A DNA stretch of 64,000 nt from contig JAOTOL010001559.1 in assembly GCA_034440575.1 (NCBI GenBank), forward strand, positions 1,216,001-1,280,000, read 5' to 3'. A program made the translations under genes and the position numbers. Source of the stretch: Imbricaverruca yamaguchii (Eukaryota; Arthropoda; Thecostraca; Neoverrucidae). This document shows, piece after piece, positions 11,200-23,899 of this stretch. A model generated the notes under the pieces. It worked only from the letters and a program-made list of their open reading frames with translations. It had not been told where the DNA came from and searched no databases. Every line of letters starts with the position of its first letter. Position 1 is the stretch's first letter.

Positions 11200-12840
11200 T
11201 TGATGAGAAAATGGTCGGATAAAGAACTTTTACCATGCTTAATTCACATCCCATACATGTCGGAAAAAGCGAGATGTGACCTGAGTGGGGACCTCAGCCT
11301 GGCAACTTCAGAGAGCAGCAAAATCGAGCCAATGCTCAGGACCATCAGTACAGCAGCGCGTAACTCGATCCTAAAAAGTAATCAACCTTCGAAGAGGCAT
11401 CTACGCCATGGTGGATCCCGGACTGGTAAAGGACAATCGTCGCACGGTGTCATGCTCACAAACAATACACAAGATGCGTATGCGAAGAACATCTATCAGC
11501 ATACAGACAATCTCAAAAACACTGCCAGCGCACAATTCGAACAGCACGCCAAAACTGTTGGCAGTCGTGTGCGCTTTAATTCAATAGGTTTACTCCTACC
11601 GGCAACATCTGGGACCTGATGAAGCGCTTAATCCCGAAACGCCCACCACCAGGCCCCTTCCTCCAGCTGACGGTGAAAGGACAGCAGCTGACTGACCCAC
11701 AAATCGTAGACCACTTCAAACTACAATACACTAGCGTATCTGGTAACAGCACCTGTCACACCACTATAGTAAGTGCTCTAGACGCACTTGCCACAAAACA
11801 AATTTTAACTGTAACAACACAGAAGTCTACAACTAATCAATCACTATGCACGAACTACACATTGGCCTCAGCAACGGTGGAAGCATGCATGTTGTTAGGG
11901 CCGGATGACATCCATTACCAGCTTTCCAACACCTTCGCAAAAATTCCCCAACGTACCTACTGGCGAACATAAATGAACTGCATCAATCCAACACATTTCC
12001 CGCCTGCAGGCGGGAAAACATAGCCATTCCAATGTCAAAGCCGCACAAAGATCATTCCACCCCCAAAAGTTATAGGCCTATCTCATTTACTAACTGCGCT
12101 AGTAAGGTGATCGAGCGCATGGTCAATAGACGATTGAAACCATATTTAGAACACAACGATATGCTCCTCGACGAATTCCAGTGCGGTTTCCAGCGGAAAA
12201 AACCAACATCAGACCATCTCATTAGTCTAGTGCATGATATCGATAGTGGTCCCCGCATCAATCCGACAATAATTGTTGCTTACTTAGACATCCGCCGCAT
12301 TCGACCGAGTACACAAGTACGTGCTGACACACAAACTTCACAAGATAGGCATACGGGGACACATGGCACGCCTCATTTTCAACTTTCTCAGAGACAGGAA
12401 CCTTAAGGTCCGATACAGCAGTGTCACATCAAACACCACACCCCAGGAGCAGAACTTGGCACAGATGAGCGGCTCTCACCGAGACTATTCATCATCATGA
12501 TTAACGACATACTTGTTGATCACACACACATGTCACTTAAATACTCACTTTTCGCGGACGACATAGATATTTGAATGACAGCGAAATGCTTCCTAAGAAC
12601 TGATAGAAACTACAGCTCGACAGAGAAAGGGGAACACTACTACTGCTCTACAAATCGATCATACGACAAATTCTAGGATGCAACATCATTATCTTTGACA
12701 ACATTTCAGAAAACCAAAGCAAAAAATTAGAAAATATCCAAGACAGCTGTATAAGAACAGCCGCACGTGCCTCCTGCGCCACACCGATAGCCAGCCTTCT
12801 AGTGGAGTCAAACCCGCCCCCACTCCACTTCGGGACATAA
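11200..12840 (+). pseudogene. Decayed jockey-like LINE (reverse transcriptase remnant)
   Basis: Several shifted frames together outline a non-LTR ORF2. The linker before the RT domain includes a DLMKRLIPKRPPPGP block near 11616-11665. The RT start PKSYRPISFTNCASKVIERM lies at about 12065-12122. An FQCGF block and an AYLDI motif follow near 12175-12290. After a frameshift at ~12295 the FDRVHKYVLTHKL stretch continues in another frame. A catalytic LFADD core lies near 12547-12563 and is soon closed by TGA. C-terminal traces continue to about 12840. It differs strongly from the LINE at 2935-5370, so it belongs to another family and is much older. Confidence 0.75.
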
Positions 12841-14027
12841 CAGCCTGTGCGCTACCACATACATAAAAATAATGTACTACAGCGCTGCTTTATGCATGAC
12901 AGATACGACACAAACCGATTTAGGCGTAAACTTCAACTATATAGTGTTCAAATTGCCACGATTTTCTCAGATCTTGACCTCACGACGCCAACTACTGCAG
13001 CTCGACCGGCCACTAGGCTTCTGGCCCCATCTGTCTACCAAAATGGCTCTGTTGGACATGGTCATCTGCGCTAACCTTAAGATTGACCAACATCATTGCA
13101 CTAGTTACAGCTGGCACCTCAAAGGTGTTCAACATCATGGAACATAGACGTCTCATGGACAAGCTCGGATGGCACCGGCTGGTTCTGCGCGTGGCTTGAT
13201 GGTCGCTTGCAAACGGTGAAGGATTCCAGCTCTCAACATGTTCGGTCATGCTGCGCATGCCCGAATCCTAAACTCCGGCGTCCGAAAAATCGCTTACCTC
13301 AACAATGTAATATCATTCGTTTGTATCGTGCATGCTTGTGATGATGGCTTGCGCTGTATATTAGCACACCACTGTAACGGAAACTGACAAAGAACCTACT
13401 CAGGAGGATCCGAAATACATGACTTTACGTAGATCACTTTATCTTGACCTGACCGATCGTTGAATATGTTGTACCACTGCGTCCACGCATTCAGATGCTG
13501 TCCCGGAAAAGCTGAGACCGGAATGGGTTCTTGAGAGCCCCTTCCCCATACAGCTCGGCGATGATTAAGGAGTCACATATTAAGCCTGTCTACCTAAAAT
13601 AGTTATCAAATGAAAATGATAAGCTTCAAGAAACAAACTATGAGCAAAATTCTCCCTGGGCCAACATTCTCATAAGGTGTGCCAAGCAAAAAGACAACTG
13701 GCATCAATATCAACAATGTTCGATTCGAGCATAGCCAGCATAGTCAGTCTGTTCAAAGCGACAAAAGTTCATATCATCCGACGCCTGCAATCATCGGTAT
13801 ACACCAACAAGCCCGACCCTGACACTTGCTGCAGCAAATACATTCCACGCTCCTCAAGCGCGCGGCGAGTTGAAACGTCTTGAAGAAGATTGCAATCGAA
13901 ACGTCGTCACTCGGTTCTTCGCAGATAGATCGGCTTTGTTCGCTTAGGAGCAATGCAATAACACAGTATATCGGCCACGTTATGCGAACGACGCCTGCTG
14001 CACTTCCAGCAGGTCTCTGCGAAGTTA
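12841..14027. other. No gene recognised
   Basis: I see no supported gene. The first part may include further 3' sequence of the decayed LINE, but no motif confirms it. Short open frames at 12847-13258 and 13677-13883 are unsupported. Confidence 0.45.
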
Positions 14028-14592
14028 TTGGCTGGTGTCCAGCCAGAGTCAGACCGTCAGTGGCCGGTGTCCAGCCGGGGTCAGACCGTCAGTGGTCGGT
14101 GTCCAGCCGGGGCCAGACCGTCAGTGGCCGGTGTCCAGCCGGGGTTAGACCGTTAGTGGTCGGTGTCCAGCCAGTGTCAGACCGTCAGTGGTCGGTGTCC
14201 AGCCAGTGTCAGACCGTCAGTGGTCGGTGTCCAGCCGGGGCCAGACCGTCAGTGGCCGGTGTCCAGCCGGGGTCAGACCGTTAGTGGTCGGTGTCCAGCC
14301 AGTGTCAGACCGTCAGTGGTCGGTGTCCAGCCAGTGTCAGACCGTCAGTGGTTGGTGTCCAGCCGGGGCCAGACCGTCAGTGGCCGGTGTCCAGCCGGGG
14401 TCAGACCGTCAGTGGTCGGTGTCCAACCAAGGTCAGACCCTCAGTGGTCGGTGTCCAGCCGGGGTCATACCGTCAGTGGTCGGTGTCCAGCCAGTGTCGG
14501 ACTGTCAGTGACTGGCAGTCAGCCAGTGTCGGACTGTCAGTGACTGGCAGTCAGCCAGTGTCGGACTGTCAGTGACTGGCAGTCAGCCAAGG
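14028..14592. repeat. Minisatellite, 32-bp unit, ~17 copies
   Basis: The unit is built on GGTGTCCAGCC followed by AGACCGTCAGTGG. Variant positions alternate between GGGGTC, GGGGCC and AGTGTC. The last three copies diverge to a CAGCCAGTGTCGGACTGTCA form, which shows decay at the right edge. Overlapping open frames follow from stop-free repeats and are not genes. Confidence 0.95.
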
Positions 14593-15757
14593 TCTGATTG
14601 TCAGGTGGGCGTTCTCTGAGTGTTGAATGATCCACACCTTTTCTAACCAAGTAGCTTCGATAGTTCAGCCTCAGCTCTTTCGTGACATTCCTCGAAAGAG
14701 CATGTCCCTAAGCGTATTAAGTAGGGAAGTGAAATCCCGGTAATTACGCGATATGACCGACACATCGAGTGAAATTCATGGCCACTCTACAAAACAGATT
14801 GGCCTTCAATTGTGTTGCAAATTTTAGGAAAGCTGTGTAAAAGAAAAGTGGAAAATGATAAGCTTCGTTGCAGAGCTGCAACGAGTGTCGCTGAACTGGC
14901 ACTGACAGAGACAGCTCTGTCCATGTTAGTGCCAGTTGAGCGTAGCTACCGAGGGATGCGAAACGAAAGTTTGAGTCGTTGCCTCTGCAAGGCTGTACTT
15001 AAGGAAACCCGTCTGATCCTACCTGCAACTAAGGGTGCCCGTCTTACCCAACCTGGCTGCTTTGTCATACCTTCCTCATTGCCTGGCATGATAAGAACGT
15101 TGAAGATGTTTGGATGCGGAGGTTAAACCAATATTTGAGGTTATCACAAAGTGTTGTGTCATAGTCGGGCGGTGTACCCCTGTGTATCAACAACGTATAG
15201 TAGATCCCCTTATCTAAGTTGTCGGTATTCGGAAACACTATTTAGCCAGCGAAGGTGGTTGGGGAAATGTTGGCGATAAACTGAAGTAATTACCAACATT
15301 TTGCGTTTACCAGTATCATTCGATTTCTCTCCAGAAAACTCTTCGGTGGGAGATTTAGATTGATAAACGTTGCTTGACGAGAATCTAGCCTGTGATTGGC
15401 ATGGCCCCGTCTGTACTGGCGGCGTCGAGTGTGGTGGGCAGTATATTTGCCTTGACCCACCAAGGCCAGTGACGCTCCCTGTAATCCGGCTGCAGGTGGC
15501 CGGATGAATGCCGCGAACAGCCATGTGATCAGTAATGGGCTTGGTGCCGCCTAGCGATAGCGGCGTTCTGTCAGTGTCCTTGTTGGCAGTGACGGGCACT
15601 CGCGTGCCTAGGTGGCTCCCCATTACTAATGCACTCATTGGCAGCGGTTCGGTATGTACAGCGCATTCTGTGCCCATGGCCGCACCGGAGGGGGCAGGCG
15701 GCCTGCCCCCACCCCATGAGACCGGGGGGCAGCCCCCCCCCCCCTATGAGACCAAAG
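14593..15757. other. No gene recognised
   Basis: This is a spacer between tandem arrays. Open frames at 14812-15126 (plus) and 15210-15677 (minus) have no recognisable domain. An inverted pair lies near 14876-14944, where GAGCTGCAACGAGTGTCGCT and nearby bases face CATGTTAGTGCCAGTTGAGC. Confidence 0.4.
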
Positions 15758-16025
15758 TGCCCTTTTGGCCAAAAGTGCTATTTTGACCGAAAAGTGCCCT
15801 CTTGGCCGGAATGTCCCAAATTCAGCTAAAAAATAACCCGCCTTATGTGCCCCACCTGTGCCAAAGGTGCCCTTTGGGCCCAAAACTGCCCTTTTGGCCA
15901 AAAAAAATTAACGCCCCCCCTCCTCCCCCCGGTCAACAAACCTTCCAGTGTGCCCCGGGCCGCAAAGTGCCCTTTTGGAGCCGGTCAGGTGCCCTTTTGG
16001 AGCCCGTCAAGTGCCCTTTTCGGTC
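15758..16025. repeat. Degenerate repeat of an AAGTGCCCTTTTGGCC core
   Basis: The core AAGTGCCCTTTTGG(C/A) recurs about eight times with irregular spacing, in a stretch with several C homopolymers of up to ten bases. It leads into the 12-bp array that follows. Confidence 0.8.
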
Positions 16026-16091
16026 CGCCCCCCCCCCCATGGAAAAATCCTGGGTGCGCGCCTGTCTGTGCCCTGCTGCATGCAGCGGCGT

Positions 16092-17253
16092 CATGCACTG
16101 TATCGTGCCCTGTGTCGTGCACTGTGTCGTGCACTGTGTCGTGCACTGTGTCGTGCACTGTGTCGTGCACTGTGTCGTGCACTGTGTCGTGCACTGTATC
16201 GTGCCCTGTGTCGTGCACTGTGTCGTGCACTGTGTCGTGCCCTGTGTCGTGCACTGTATCGTGCCCTGTGTCGTGCACTGTGTCGTGCACTGTATCGTGC
16301 CCTGTGTCGTGCACTGTGTCGTGCACTGTATCGTGCCCTGTGTCGTGCACTGTGTCGTGCACTGTATCGTGCCCTGTGTCGTGCACTGTGTCGTGCACTG
16401 TATCGTGCCCTGTGTCGTGCACTGTGTCGTGCACTGTATCGTGCCCTGTGTCGTGCACTGTATCGTGCCCTGTGTCGTGCACTGTGTCGTGCACTGTGTC
16501 GTGCACTGTATCGTGCCCTGTGTCGTGCACTGTATCGTGCCCTGTGTCGTGCACTGTGTCGTGCACTGTGTCGTGCACTGTGTCGTGCACTGTGTCGTGC
16601 ACTGTGTCGTGCACTGTGTCGTGCACTGTATCGTGCCCTGTGTCGTGCACTGTGTCGTGCACTGTGTCGTGCACTGTGTCGTGCCCTGTGTCGTGCACTG
16701 TATCGTGCACTGTGTCGTGCACTGTGTCGTGCCCTGTGTCGTGCCCTGTGTCGTGCACTGTGTCGTGCACTGTGTCGTGCCCTGTGTCGTGCACTGTATC
16801 GTGCACTGTGTCGTGCACTGTGTCGTGCACTGTGTCGTGCCCTGTGTCGTGCCCTGTGTCGTGCACTGTGTCGTGCACTGTGTCGTGCACTGTGTCGTGC
16901 ACTGTGTCGTGCACTGTGTCGTGCCCTGTGTCGTGCACTGTATCGTGCCCTGTGTCGTGCACTGTGTCGTGCACTGTATCGTGCCCTGTGTCGTGCACTG
17001 TGTCGTGCACTGTATCGTGCCCTGTGTCGTGCACTGTATCGTGCCCTGTGTCGTGCACTGTGTCGTGCACTGTGTCGTGCACTGTGTCGTGCACTGTGTC
17101 GTGCACTGTGTCGTGCACTGTGTCGTGCACTGTGTCGTGCACTGTGTCGTGCACTGTGTCGTGCCCTGTGTCGTGCACTGTATCGTGCCCTGTGTCGTGC
17201 ACTGTGTCGTGCACTATTTCATGCACTGTGTTATGCACTGTGTCATTCGCTGT
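16092..17253. repeat. 12-bp minisatellite (GTGCACTGTGTC), ~97 units, with higher-order 36-bp organisation
   Basis: The units GTGCACTGTGTC, GTGCCCTGTGTC and GTGCACTGTATC are arranged head to tail. From about 16230 to 16500 they form a larger repeat in which one CCC unit is followed by two CAC units, giving a 36-bp period that is itself repeated. Since 12 is divisible by 3 and no unit has a stop, all three plus frames and one minus frame stay open for 400-570 codons. The resulting peptides (for example HCVVHCV repeats) are not credible proteins. The right edge (17210-17250) decays by point changes. Confidence 0.97.
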
Positions 17254-17471
17254 GTTTGACATGAAGCCAACTCAGCTGGCACCTGGGATCCGGCGTATAT
17301 TCTGCTGCCAAAGCAACTTGCCCCATATAAATGAGCGCCGACCGCTGAGATCCATGCCCGATGAAAGACTGTCGAGCTCAGTTGAAGAGACGACTGAAGG
17401 ACTAGATGAGTGTAACGGCGTCATTGTGTTTCAGCTGCATAGGTGTTCTCCAAGGCAACTGCACACGACTG

Positions 17472-19964
17472 ACTGTGTCCTGACCACCAGACGGGCAGAC
17501 CGGCGGCCGGCTGACTGTCCCCACCACCAGACGGGCAGACCGGCGGCCGGCTGACTGTCCTCACCACCAGACGGGCAGACCGGCGACCGGCTGACTGTCC
17601 TCACCACCAGACGGGCAGACCGGCGGCCGGCTGACTGTCCTCACCACCAGACGGGCAGACCGGCGACCGGCTGACTGTGTCCTCACCACCAGACGGGCAG
17701 ACCGGCGACCGGCTGACTGTGTCCTCACCACCAGACGGGCAGACCGGCGGCCGGCTGACTGTGTCCCCACCACCAGACGGGCAGACCGGCGGCCGGCTGA
17801 CTGTCCTCACCACCAGACGGGCAGACCGGCGGCCGGCGCTGACTGTGTCCCCACCACCAGACGGGCAGACCGGCGACCGGCTGACTGTTCCCATCACCAG
17901 ACGGGCAGACCGGCGGCCGGCTGACTGTCCTCACCACCAGACGGGCAGACCGGCGGCCGGCTGACTGTGTCCTCACCACCAGACGGGCAGACCGGCGGCC
18001 GGCTGACTGTTCCCATCACCAGACGGGCAGACCGGCGACCGGCTGACTGTGTCCTCACCACCAGACGGGCAGACCGGCGGCCGGCTGACTGTTCCCATCA
18101 CCAGACGGGCAGACCGGCGACCGGCTGACTGTGTCCTCACCACCAGACGGGCAGACCGGCGACCGGCGCTGACTGTGTCCTCACCACCAGACGGGCAGAC
18201 CGGCGACCAGCTGACTGTCCTCACCACCAGACGGGCAGACCGGCGGCCGGCTGACTGTGTCCTCACCACCAGACGGGCAGACCGGCGACCGGCTGGCTGT
18301 GTCCTCACCACCAGACGGGCAGACCGGCGGCCGGCTGACTGTGTCCTCACCACCAGACGGGCAGACCGGCGACCGGCGCTGACTGTGTCCTCACCACCAG
18401 ACGGGCAGACCGGCGGCCGGCTGACTGTCCTCACCACCAGACGGGCAGACCGGCGACCGGCTGACTGTGTCCTCACCACCAGACGGGCAGACCGGCGACC
18501 GGCTGACTGTGTCCTCACCACCAGACGGGCAGACCGGCGACCGGCTGACTGTGTCCTCACCACCAGACGGGCAGACCGGCGACCGGCGCTGACTGTGTCC
18601 TCACCACCAGACGGGCAGACCGGCGACCGGCTGACTGTCCTCACCACCAGACGGGCAGACCGGCGACCGGCGCTGACTGTGTCCTCACCACCAGACGGGC
18701 AGACCGGCGACCAGCTGACTGTCCTCACCACCAGACGGGCAGACCGGCGGCCGGCTGATTGTGTCCTCACCACCAGACGGGCAGACCGGCGACCGGCTGA
18801 CCGTGTCCTCACCACCAGACGGGCAGACCGGCGGCCGGCTGACTGTTCCCATCACCAGACGGGCAGACCGGCGACCGGCTGACTGTGTCCTCACCACCAG
18901 ACGGGCAGACCGGCGACCGGCGCTGACTGTGTCCTCACCACCAGACGGGCAGACCGGCGACCGGCTGACTGTCCCCACCACCAGACGGGCAGACCGGCGA
19001 CCGGCTGACTGTGTCCTCACCACCAGACGGGCAGACCGGCGACCGGCTGACTGTGTCCTCACCACCAGACGGGCAGACCGACGGCCGGCTGACTGTCCTC
19101 ACCACCAGACGGGCAGACCGGCGACCGGCTGACTGTGTCCTCACCACCAGACGGGCAGACCGGCGACCGGCTGACTGTCCTCACTACCAGACGGGCAGAC
19201 CGACGGCCGGCGCTGACTGTGTCCCCACCACCAGACGGGCAGACCGGCGACCGGCTGACTGTCCTCACCACCAGACGGGCAGACCGGCGGCCGGCTGACT
19301 GTGTCCTCACCACCAGACGGGCAGACCGGCGGCCGGCTGACTGTCCTCACCACCAGACGGGCAGACCGGCGACCGGCTGACTGTGTCCTCACCACCAGAC
19401 GGGCAGACCGGCGACCGGCTGACTGTCCTCACCACCAGACGGGCAGACCGACGGCCGGCTGACTGTCCTCACCACCAGACGGGCAGACCGGCGACCGGCT
19501 GACTGTGTCCTCACCACCAGACGGGCAGACCGGCGGCCCGCTGACTGTCCTCACCACCAGACGGGCAGACCGGCGGCCGGCTGACTGTCCTCACCACCAG
19601 ACGGGCAGACCGGCGGCCGGCTGACTGTGTCCTCACCACCAGACGGGCAGACCGGCGGCCGGCTGACTGTTCCCATCACCAGACGGGCAGACCGGCGGCC
19701 GGCTGACTGTCCTCACCACCAGACGGGCAGACCGGCGGCCGGCTGACTGTCCTCACCACCAGACGGGCAGACCGGCGACCGGCTGACTGTCTCCACCACC
19801 AGACGGGCAGACCGGCGACCGGCTGACTGTCCTCACCACCAGACGGGCAGACCGGCGGCCGGCTGACTGTGTCCTCACCACCAGACGGGCAGACCGGCGG
19901 CCGGCTGACTGTCCTCACCACCAGACGGGCAGACCGGCGGCCGGCGCTGACTGACTGTGTCCCC
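17472..19964. repeat. Minisatellite, 40-44-bp unit, ~60 copies (2.5 kb)
   Basis: The unit contains CACCACCAGACGGGCAGACC, then GGCGGCCGG or GGCGACCGG, then CTGACTGT. Length variants come from TGTCC versus TGTGTCC and from GGCGCTGACTG. The open frames on both strands, up to 280 codons, are repeat artefacts. This is the largest tandem array in the window. Confidence 0.97.
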
Positions 19965-20289
19965 ACCATCAGACGACGCCGATGGTGTCTGGACCGCTGT
20001 GCTGGCTGCACCAGCAGGCGCAGTGCTGCCTGTCTGGCCAGTGCAGTGTCAGGGATAACCGGCTGTTCTGCGAAGTCATGTCTCCGCCGCCGGTGCCTCC
20101 ATGACTGGAAGGCCGGACAACTTTGTCAGTCGCACGACTAACCCTACACCGGTCACGGCGTGCTGACCACCCCACACCTGTAGCGCTGCCGACCAGTCAT
20201 GCAATCCGGTGGCAGCCAGTCATGGCCTCTTGACCGACCCGCTGCCCGTGCCCGGCACTGGCCACTCCCATGCCGCCTGTTCCACAGCA

Positions 20290-20945
20290 GTCGATTTCAT
20301 TCCAGCAGACGGTCTGCCCCGCATCAAACGGTCTTCCCTACAGCAGACGGTGTGCCTCACAACAGATGGTCTGCCCCACAGCAGACGGTCTGTCTCACAG
20401 CAGGTCTTCCCTACAGCAGACGGTTTTCCTCACAACAGACCGTCTTCTTTACAGCAGATGGCCTGCCTCACAGCAGACGGTCTGTCTCACAGCATGTCTT
20501 CCCTACGTCAGACGGTCTTCCTCACAGCAGACCGTCTTCTTCACAACAGATGGTCTGCCCCACAGCAGACGGTCTGTTTCACAGCAGGTCTTCCCTACAG
20601 CAGACAGTCTTCCTCACAGCAGACCATCTTCTTCACAGCAGACGGTCTGCCCCGCATCAAACGGTCTTCCCTACAGCAGACGGTGTGCCTCACAACAAAT
20701 GGTCTGCCCCACAGCAGATGGTCTGTCTCACAGCAGGTCTTCCCTACAGCAGACGGTCTTCCTCACAGCAGACCATCTTCTTCACAGCAGACGGTCTGCC
20801 TCACAACAGACGGTCTTCCTCACAGCAGACCGTCTTCTTCACAGCAGACGGTCTGCCTCACAACAGACGGTCTTCCTCACAACAGACCGTCTTCTTCACA
20901 GCAGACGGTCTGCCTCACAACAGACGGTTTTCCCCGCGCACAGCA
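20290..20945. repeat. Minisatellite, ~20-bp unit (CAGCAGACGGTCTTCC), with a ~333-bp higher-order repeat
   Basis: Basic units of about 20 bp contain CACAGCAGACGGTCT or CACAACAGACGGTCT. A distinctive GGTCTGCCCCGCATCAAACG variant occurs at 20311 and again at 20644. The intervening blocks match, so a block of about 333 bp has duplicated within the array. Confidence 0.95.
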
Positions 20946-22119
20946 GACTCTAGTTTCTGTCCATAAATGTTTTCGTGTTGTCGTCCGCCGTATTGGCATC
21001 AGTCTGGGCTCAATATTGACCATGATGGTTAGATACGGCACATACAAGCCAGGCATGTCAGCAGATCACTGGCGAAAGTCATCTTGGATCACGAACAGTC
21101 TTCTGAAGAAGCGTTTTACCTCACGTGGGCCGATGTTGTTTGCGTGGATTAACAGGCCTATGATGCATTGTAATTGGCATCTAGCTCTTGAAGGCATGTA
21201 AAATAACACTATTTGCATAAATTCGTCTCTTTGGCCTGATCCGGCTTAACTTGACCTAGCATGACGTTTGTTTGACCTTGACCTATGTGTAACTTATTAC
21301 CGCTAATGGGACGTGGGATATCAAGTCGAATCGTTCGAAGTCAGTTTCAAACCAATCCGAGCAAAATGGTAGCTTTGAGAGCGATCCAAAGGTAATTATG
21401 CTAACCGGTCATATTTGGTCACCTTTGACATCCCCTTGCTGACCACCAACCAGGCGGTTGGTGTAGATTCCCCCGCAGAGGTACAGCCAAGGGCCGACCC
21501 TTTGTGACCCTCACCCCCTCCCTATAAACTAAAAATACACCAGATCACACAAGAAATTTTGAAATTTTCACTACGTAAAACATAAAATTTTCGACGTGAT
21601 AAGCACGCCGGAAGCGTTTTCTTTTCTTTTACGTTTCTTTTCCGTCGGCCCGCTTAAGAGAATCCTGGCGGCACCACTGATGCCTCGTCGTGCTAGCATA
21701 TACCTTTCGCGTCTCTTCACCGGTGAATTCGTGCAATGGAAAGTCGGACTGAAGACTCCCTGAAAAATATACGACATTCTGGGTGTGGGAGAAGAGATGC
21801 CACCCGGGCTATGCAAGTACTTGGTGCGGTTCTCTGGCAGTACATGACCATAGTGAGAGAATCCCAGCCGCCCACAGCTGTCCCTGTCACCCGTTAACGG
21901 TGTTACCTTCTGTTGTAGTAAAATTGCATCTCTAGTATCAGGTATAGTTGAATATCACACATTGGCTGCCAAAGTATGACGTCACGGGGAGGGGCCTTGA
22001 GTGCACACACTGTCTTGCTTCAGCCAGCAGCGCTACGTGCTAAGAACAGAGACATGTTTGGAACTGCACACCGACCCACGATGGCAACGCAGTGTGCATT
22101 GCAGGCCGTGCCTCTCTCT
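20946..22119. other. No gene recognised; half-site-rich spacer
   Basis: No gene is supported. At 21245-21300 several TGACCT/AGGTCA half-sites occur (TTGACCTAGC, TTTGACCTTGACCTATG), resembling the interior of the T1 and T3 elements. This may be an old fragment of such an element, but no termini are visible. The short open frame at 21571-21816 has no known domain. Confidence 0.45.
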
Positions 22120-23518
22120 ACTGGTTCGCGTTATGTCACCATTCCAGGCTGTGCCTCCCTCTACTGGTCTGGGTTATGTCACCACAGCAGACCGTGCCTC
22201 CCTCTACTGGTCTGGGTTATGTCACCACAGCAGGCCGTGCCTCCATCTACTGGTCTGAGATATGTCACCACAGCAGGCTGTGCCTCCCTATACCGGTCTG
22301 GGATATGTCACCACAGCAGGCTGTGCCTCTCTCTACTGGTCCGCGTTATGTCACCACAGCAGGCCGTGCCTCTCTCTACTGGTCCGCGTTATGTCACCAT
22401 TGCAGGCTGTGCCTCCCTCTACTGGTCTGGGTTATGTCACCACAGCAGACCGTGCCTCCCTCTACTGGTCTGGGTTATGTCACCACAGCAGGCCGTGCCT
22501 CCATCTACTGGTCTGGGATATGTCACCACAGCAGGCTGTGCCTCCCTATACTGGTCTGGGATATGTCACCACAGCAGGCTGTGCCTCCCTATACCGGTCT
22601 GGGTTATGTCACCACAGCAGGCCGTGCCTCCATCTACCGGTCTGGGATATGTCACCACAGCATGCTGTGCCTCCCTCTACCGGTCTGGGATATGTCACCA
22701 CAGCAGGCCGTGCCTCCCTATACTGGTCTGGGATATGTCACCACAGCAGGCTGTGCCTCCCTCTATCGGTCTGGGTTATGTCACCACAGCAGGCTGTGCC
22801 TCCCTATACCGGTCTGGGATATGTCACCACAGCAGGCCGTGCCTCCATCTACCGGTCTGGGTTATGTCACCACAGCAGGCTGTGCCTCCCTATACCGGTC
22901 TGGGATATGTCACCACAGCAGGCTGTGCCTCCCTATACCGGTCTGGGATATGTCACCACAGCAGGCTGTGCCTCCCTATGCCGGTCTGGGATATGTCACC
23001 ACAGCAGGCTGTGCCTCCCTATACCGGTCTGGGATATGTCACCACAGCAGGCTGTGCCTCCCTCTACCGGTCTGGGATATGTCACCACAGCAGGCCGTGC
23101 CTCCCTATACTGGTCTGGGATATGTCACCACAGCAGGCTGTGCCTCCCTCTATCGGTCTGGGTTATGTCACCACAGCAGGCTGTGCCTCCCTATACCGGT
23201 CTGGGATATGTCACCACAGCAAGCTGTGCCTCCCTATACCGATCTGGGATATGTCACCACAGCAGGCTGTGCCTCCCTATACCGGTCTGGGATATGTCAC
23301 CACAGCAGGCCGTGCCTCCATCTACCGGTCTGGGATATGTCACCACAGCAGGCTGTGCCTCCCTATGCCGGTCTGGGATATGTCACCACAGCAGGCTGTG
23401 CCTCCCTATACCGGTCTGGGATATGTCACCACAGCAGGCTGTGCCTCCATATACCGGTCTGGGATATGTCACCACAGCAGGCTGTGCCTCCTTATACCGG
23501 TCTGGGTTATGTCACCAT
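22120..23518. repeat. Minisatellite, 43-bp unit, ~32 copies
   Basis: The unit contains TATGTCACCACAGCAGGC, then TGTGCCTCC, then CTATACCGGTCTGGG. Variants (CCGTGCC, CATCTAC, CTCTACTGG) occur in ordered blocks, which implies block duplication. Because 43 is not a multiple of three, the reading frame rotates with each unit and all three plus frames stay open for over 400 codons. These are not genes. Confidence 0.97.
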
Positions 23519-23611
23519 GACAGTACATAGTCACTGCCATCAGCCACTACAATGGTGAGGTGTGTAACCACTACCGTACGGTGTGGTGGCGGCTCGCGAA
23601 TCCTTCGATTG

Positions 23612-23899
23612 GTCTTGCGCAGTAACACGGATGATCTTGCGCAGTAACACGGATGGTCTTGCGCAGTAACACGGGTGGTCTTGCGCAGTAACACGGATGG
23701 TCTTGCGCAGTAACACGGATGATCTTGCGCAGTAACACGGATGATCTTGCGCAGTAACACGGATGGTCTTGCGCAGTAACACGGATGGTCTTGCGCAGTA
23801 ACACGGATGGTCTTGCGCAGTAACACGGATGGTCTTGCGCAGTAACACGGATGGTCTTGCGCAGTAACACGGGTGGTCTTGCGCAGTAACACGGATGAG
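23612..23899. repeat. Minisatellite, 22-bp unit, ~13 copies
   Basis: The unit is built on TCTTGCGCAGTAACACGG followed by ATGG, ATGA or GTGG. It is highly uniform. Its plus strand has a TAA in each unit, while all three minus frames stay open. Confidence 0.95.

Noticed and set aside
15802..17554. Open frames of 425-569 codons on both strands
   Set aside because: They consist almost entirely of the 12-bp repeat, which lacks stops in several phases. There are no start context, splice or domain signals.
17561..20011. Many 70-280-codon open frames on both strands
   Set aside because: All fall inside the 40-44-bp minisatellite and repeat the same peptide in rotating frames.
21976..23558. Three overlapping plus-strand frames of 422-514 codons
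   Set aside because: Produced by the 43-bp array. Identical peptide motifs appear in all three phases.
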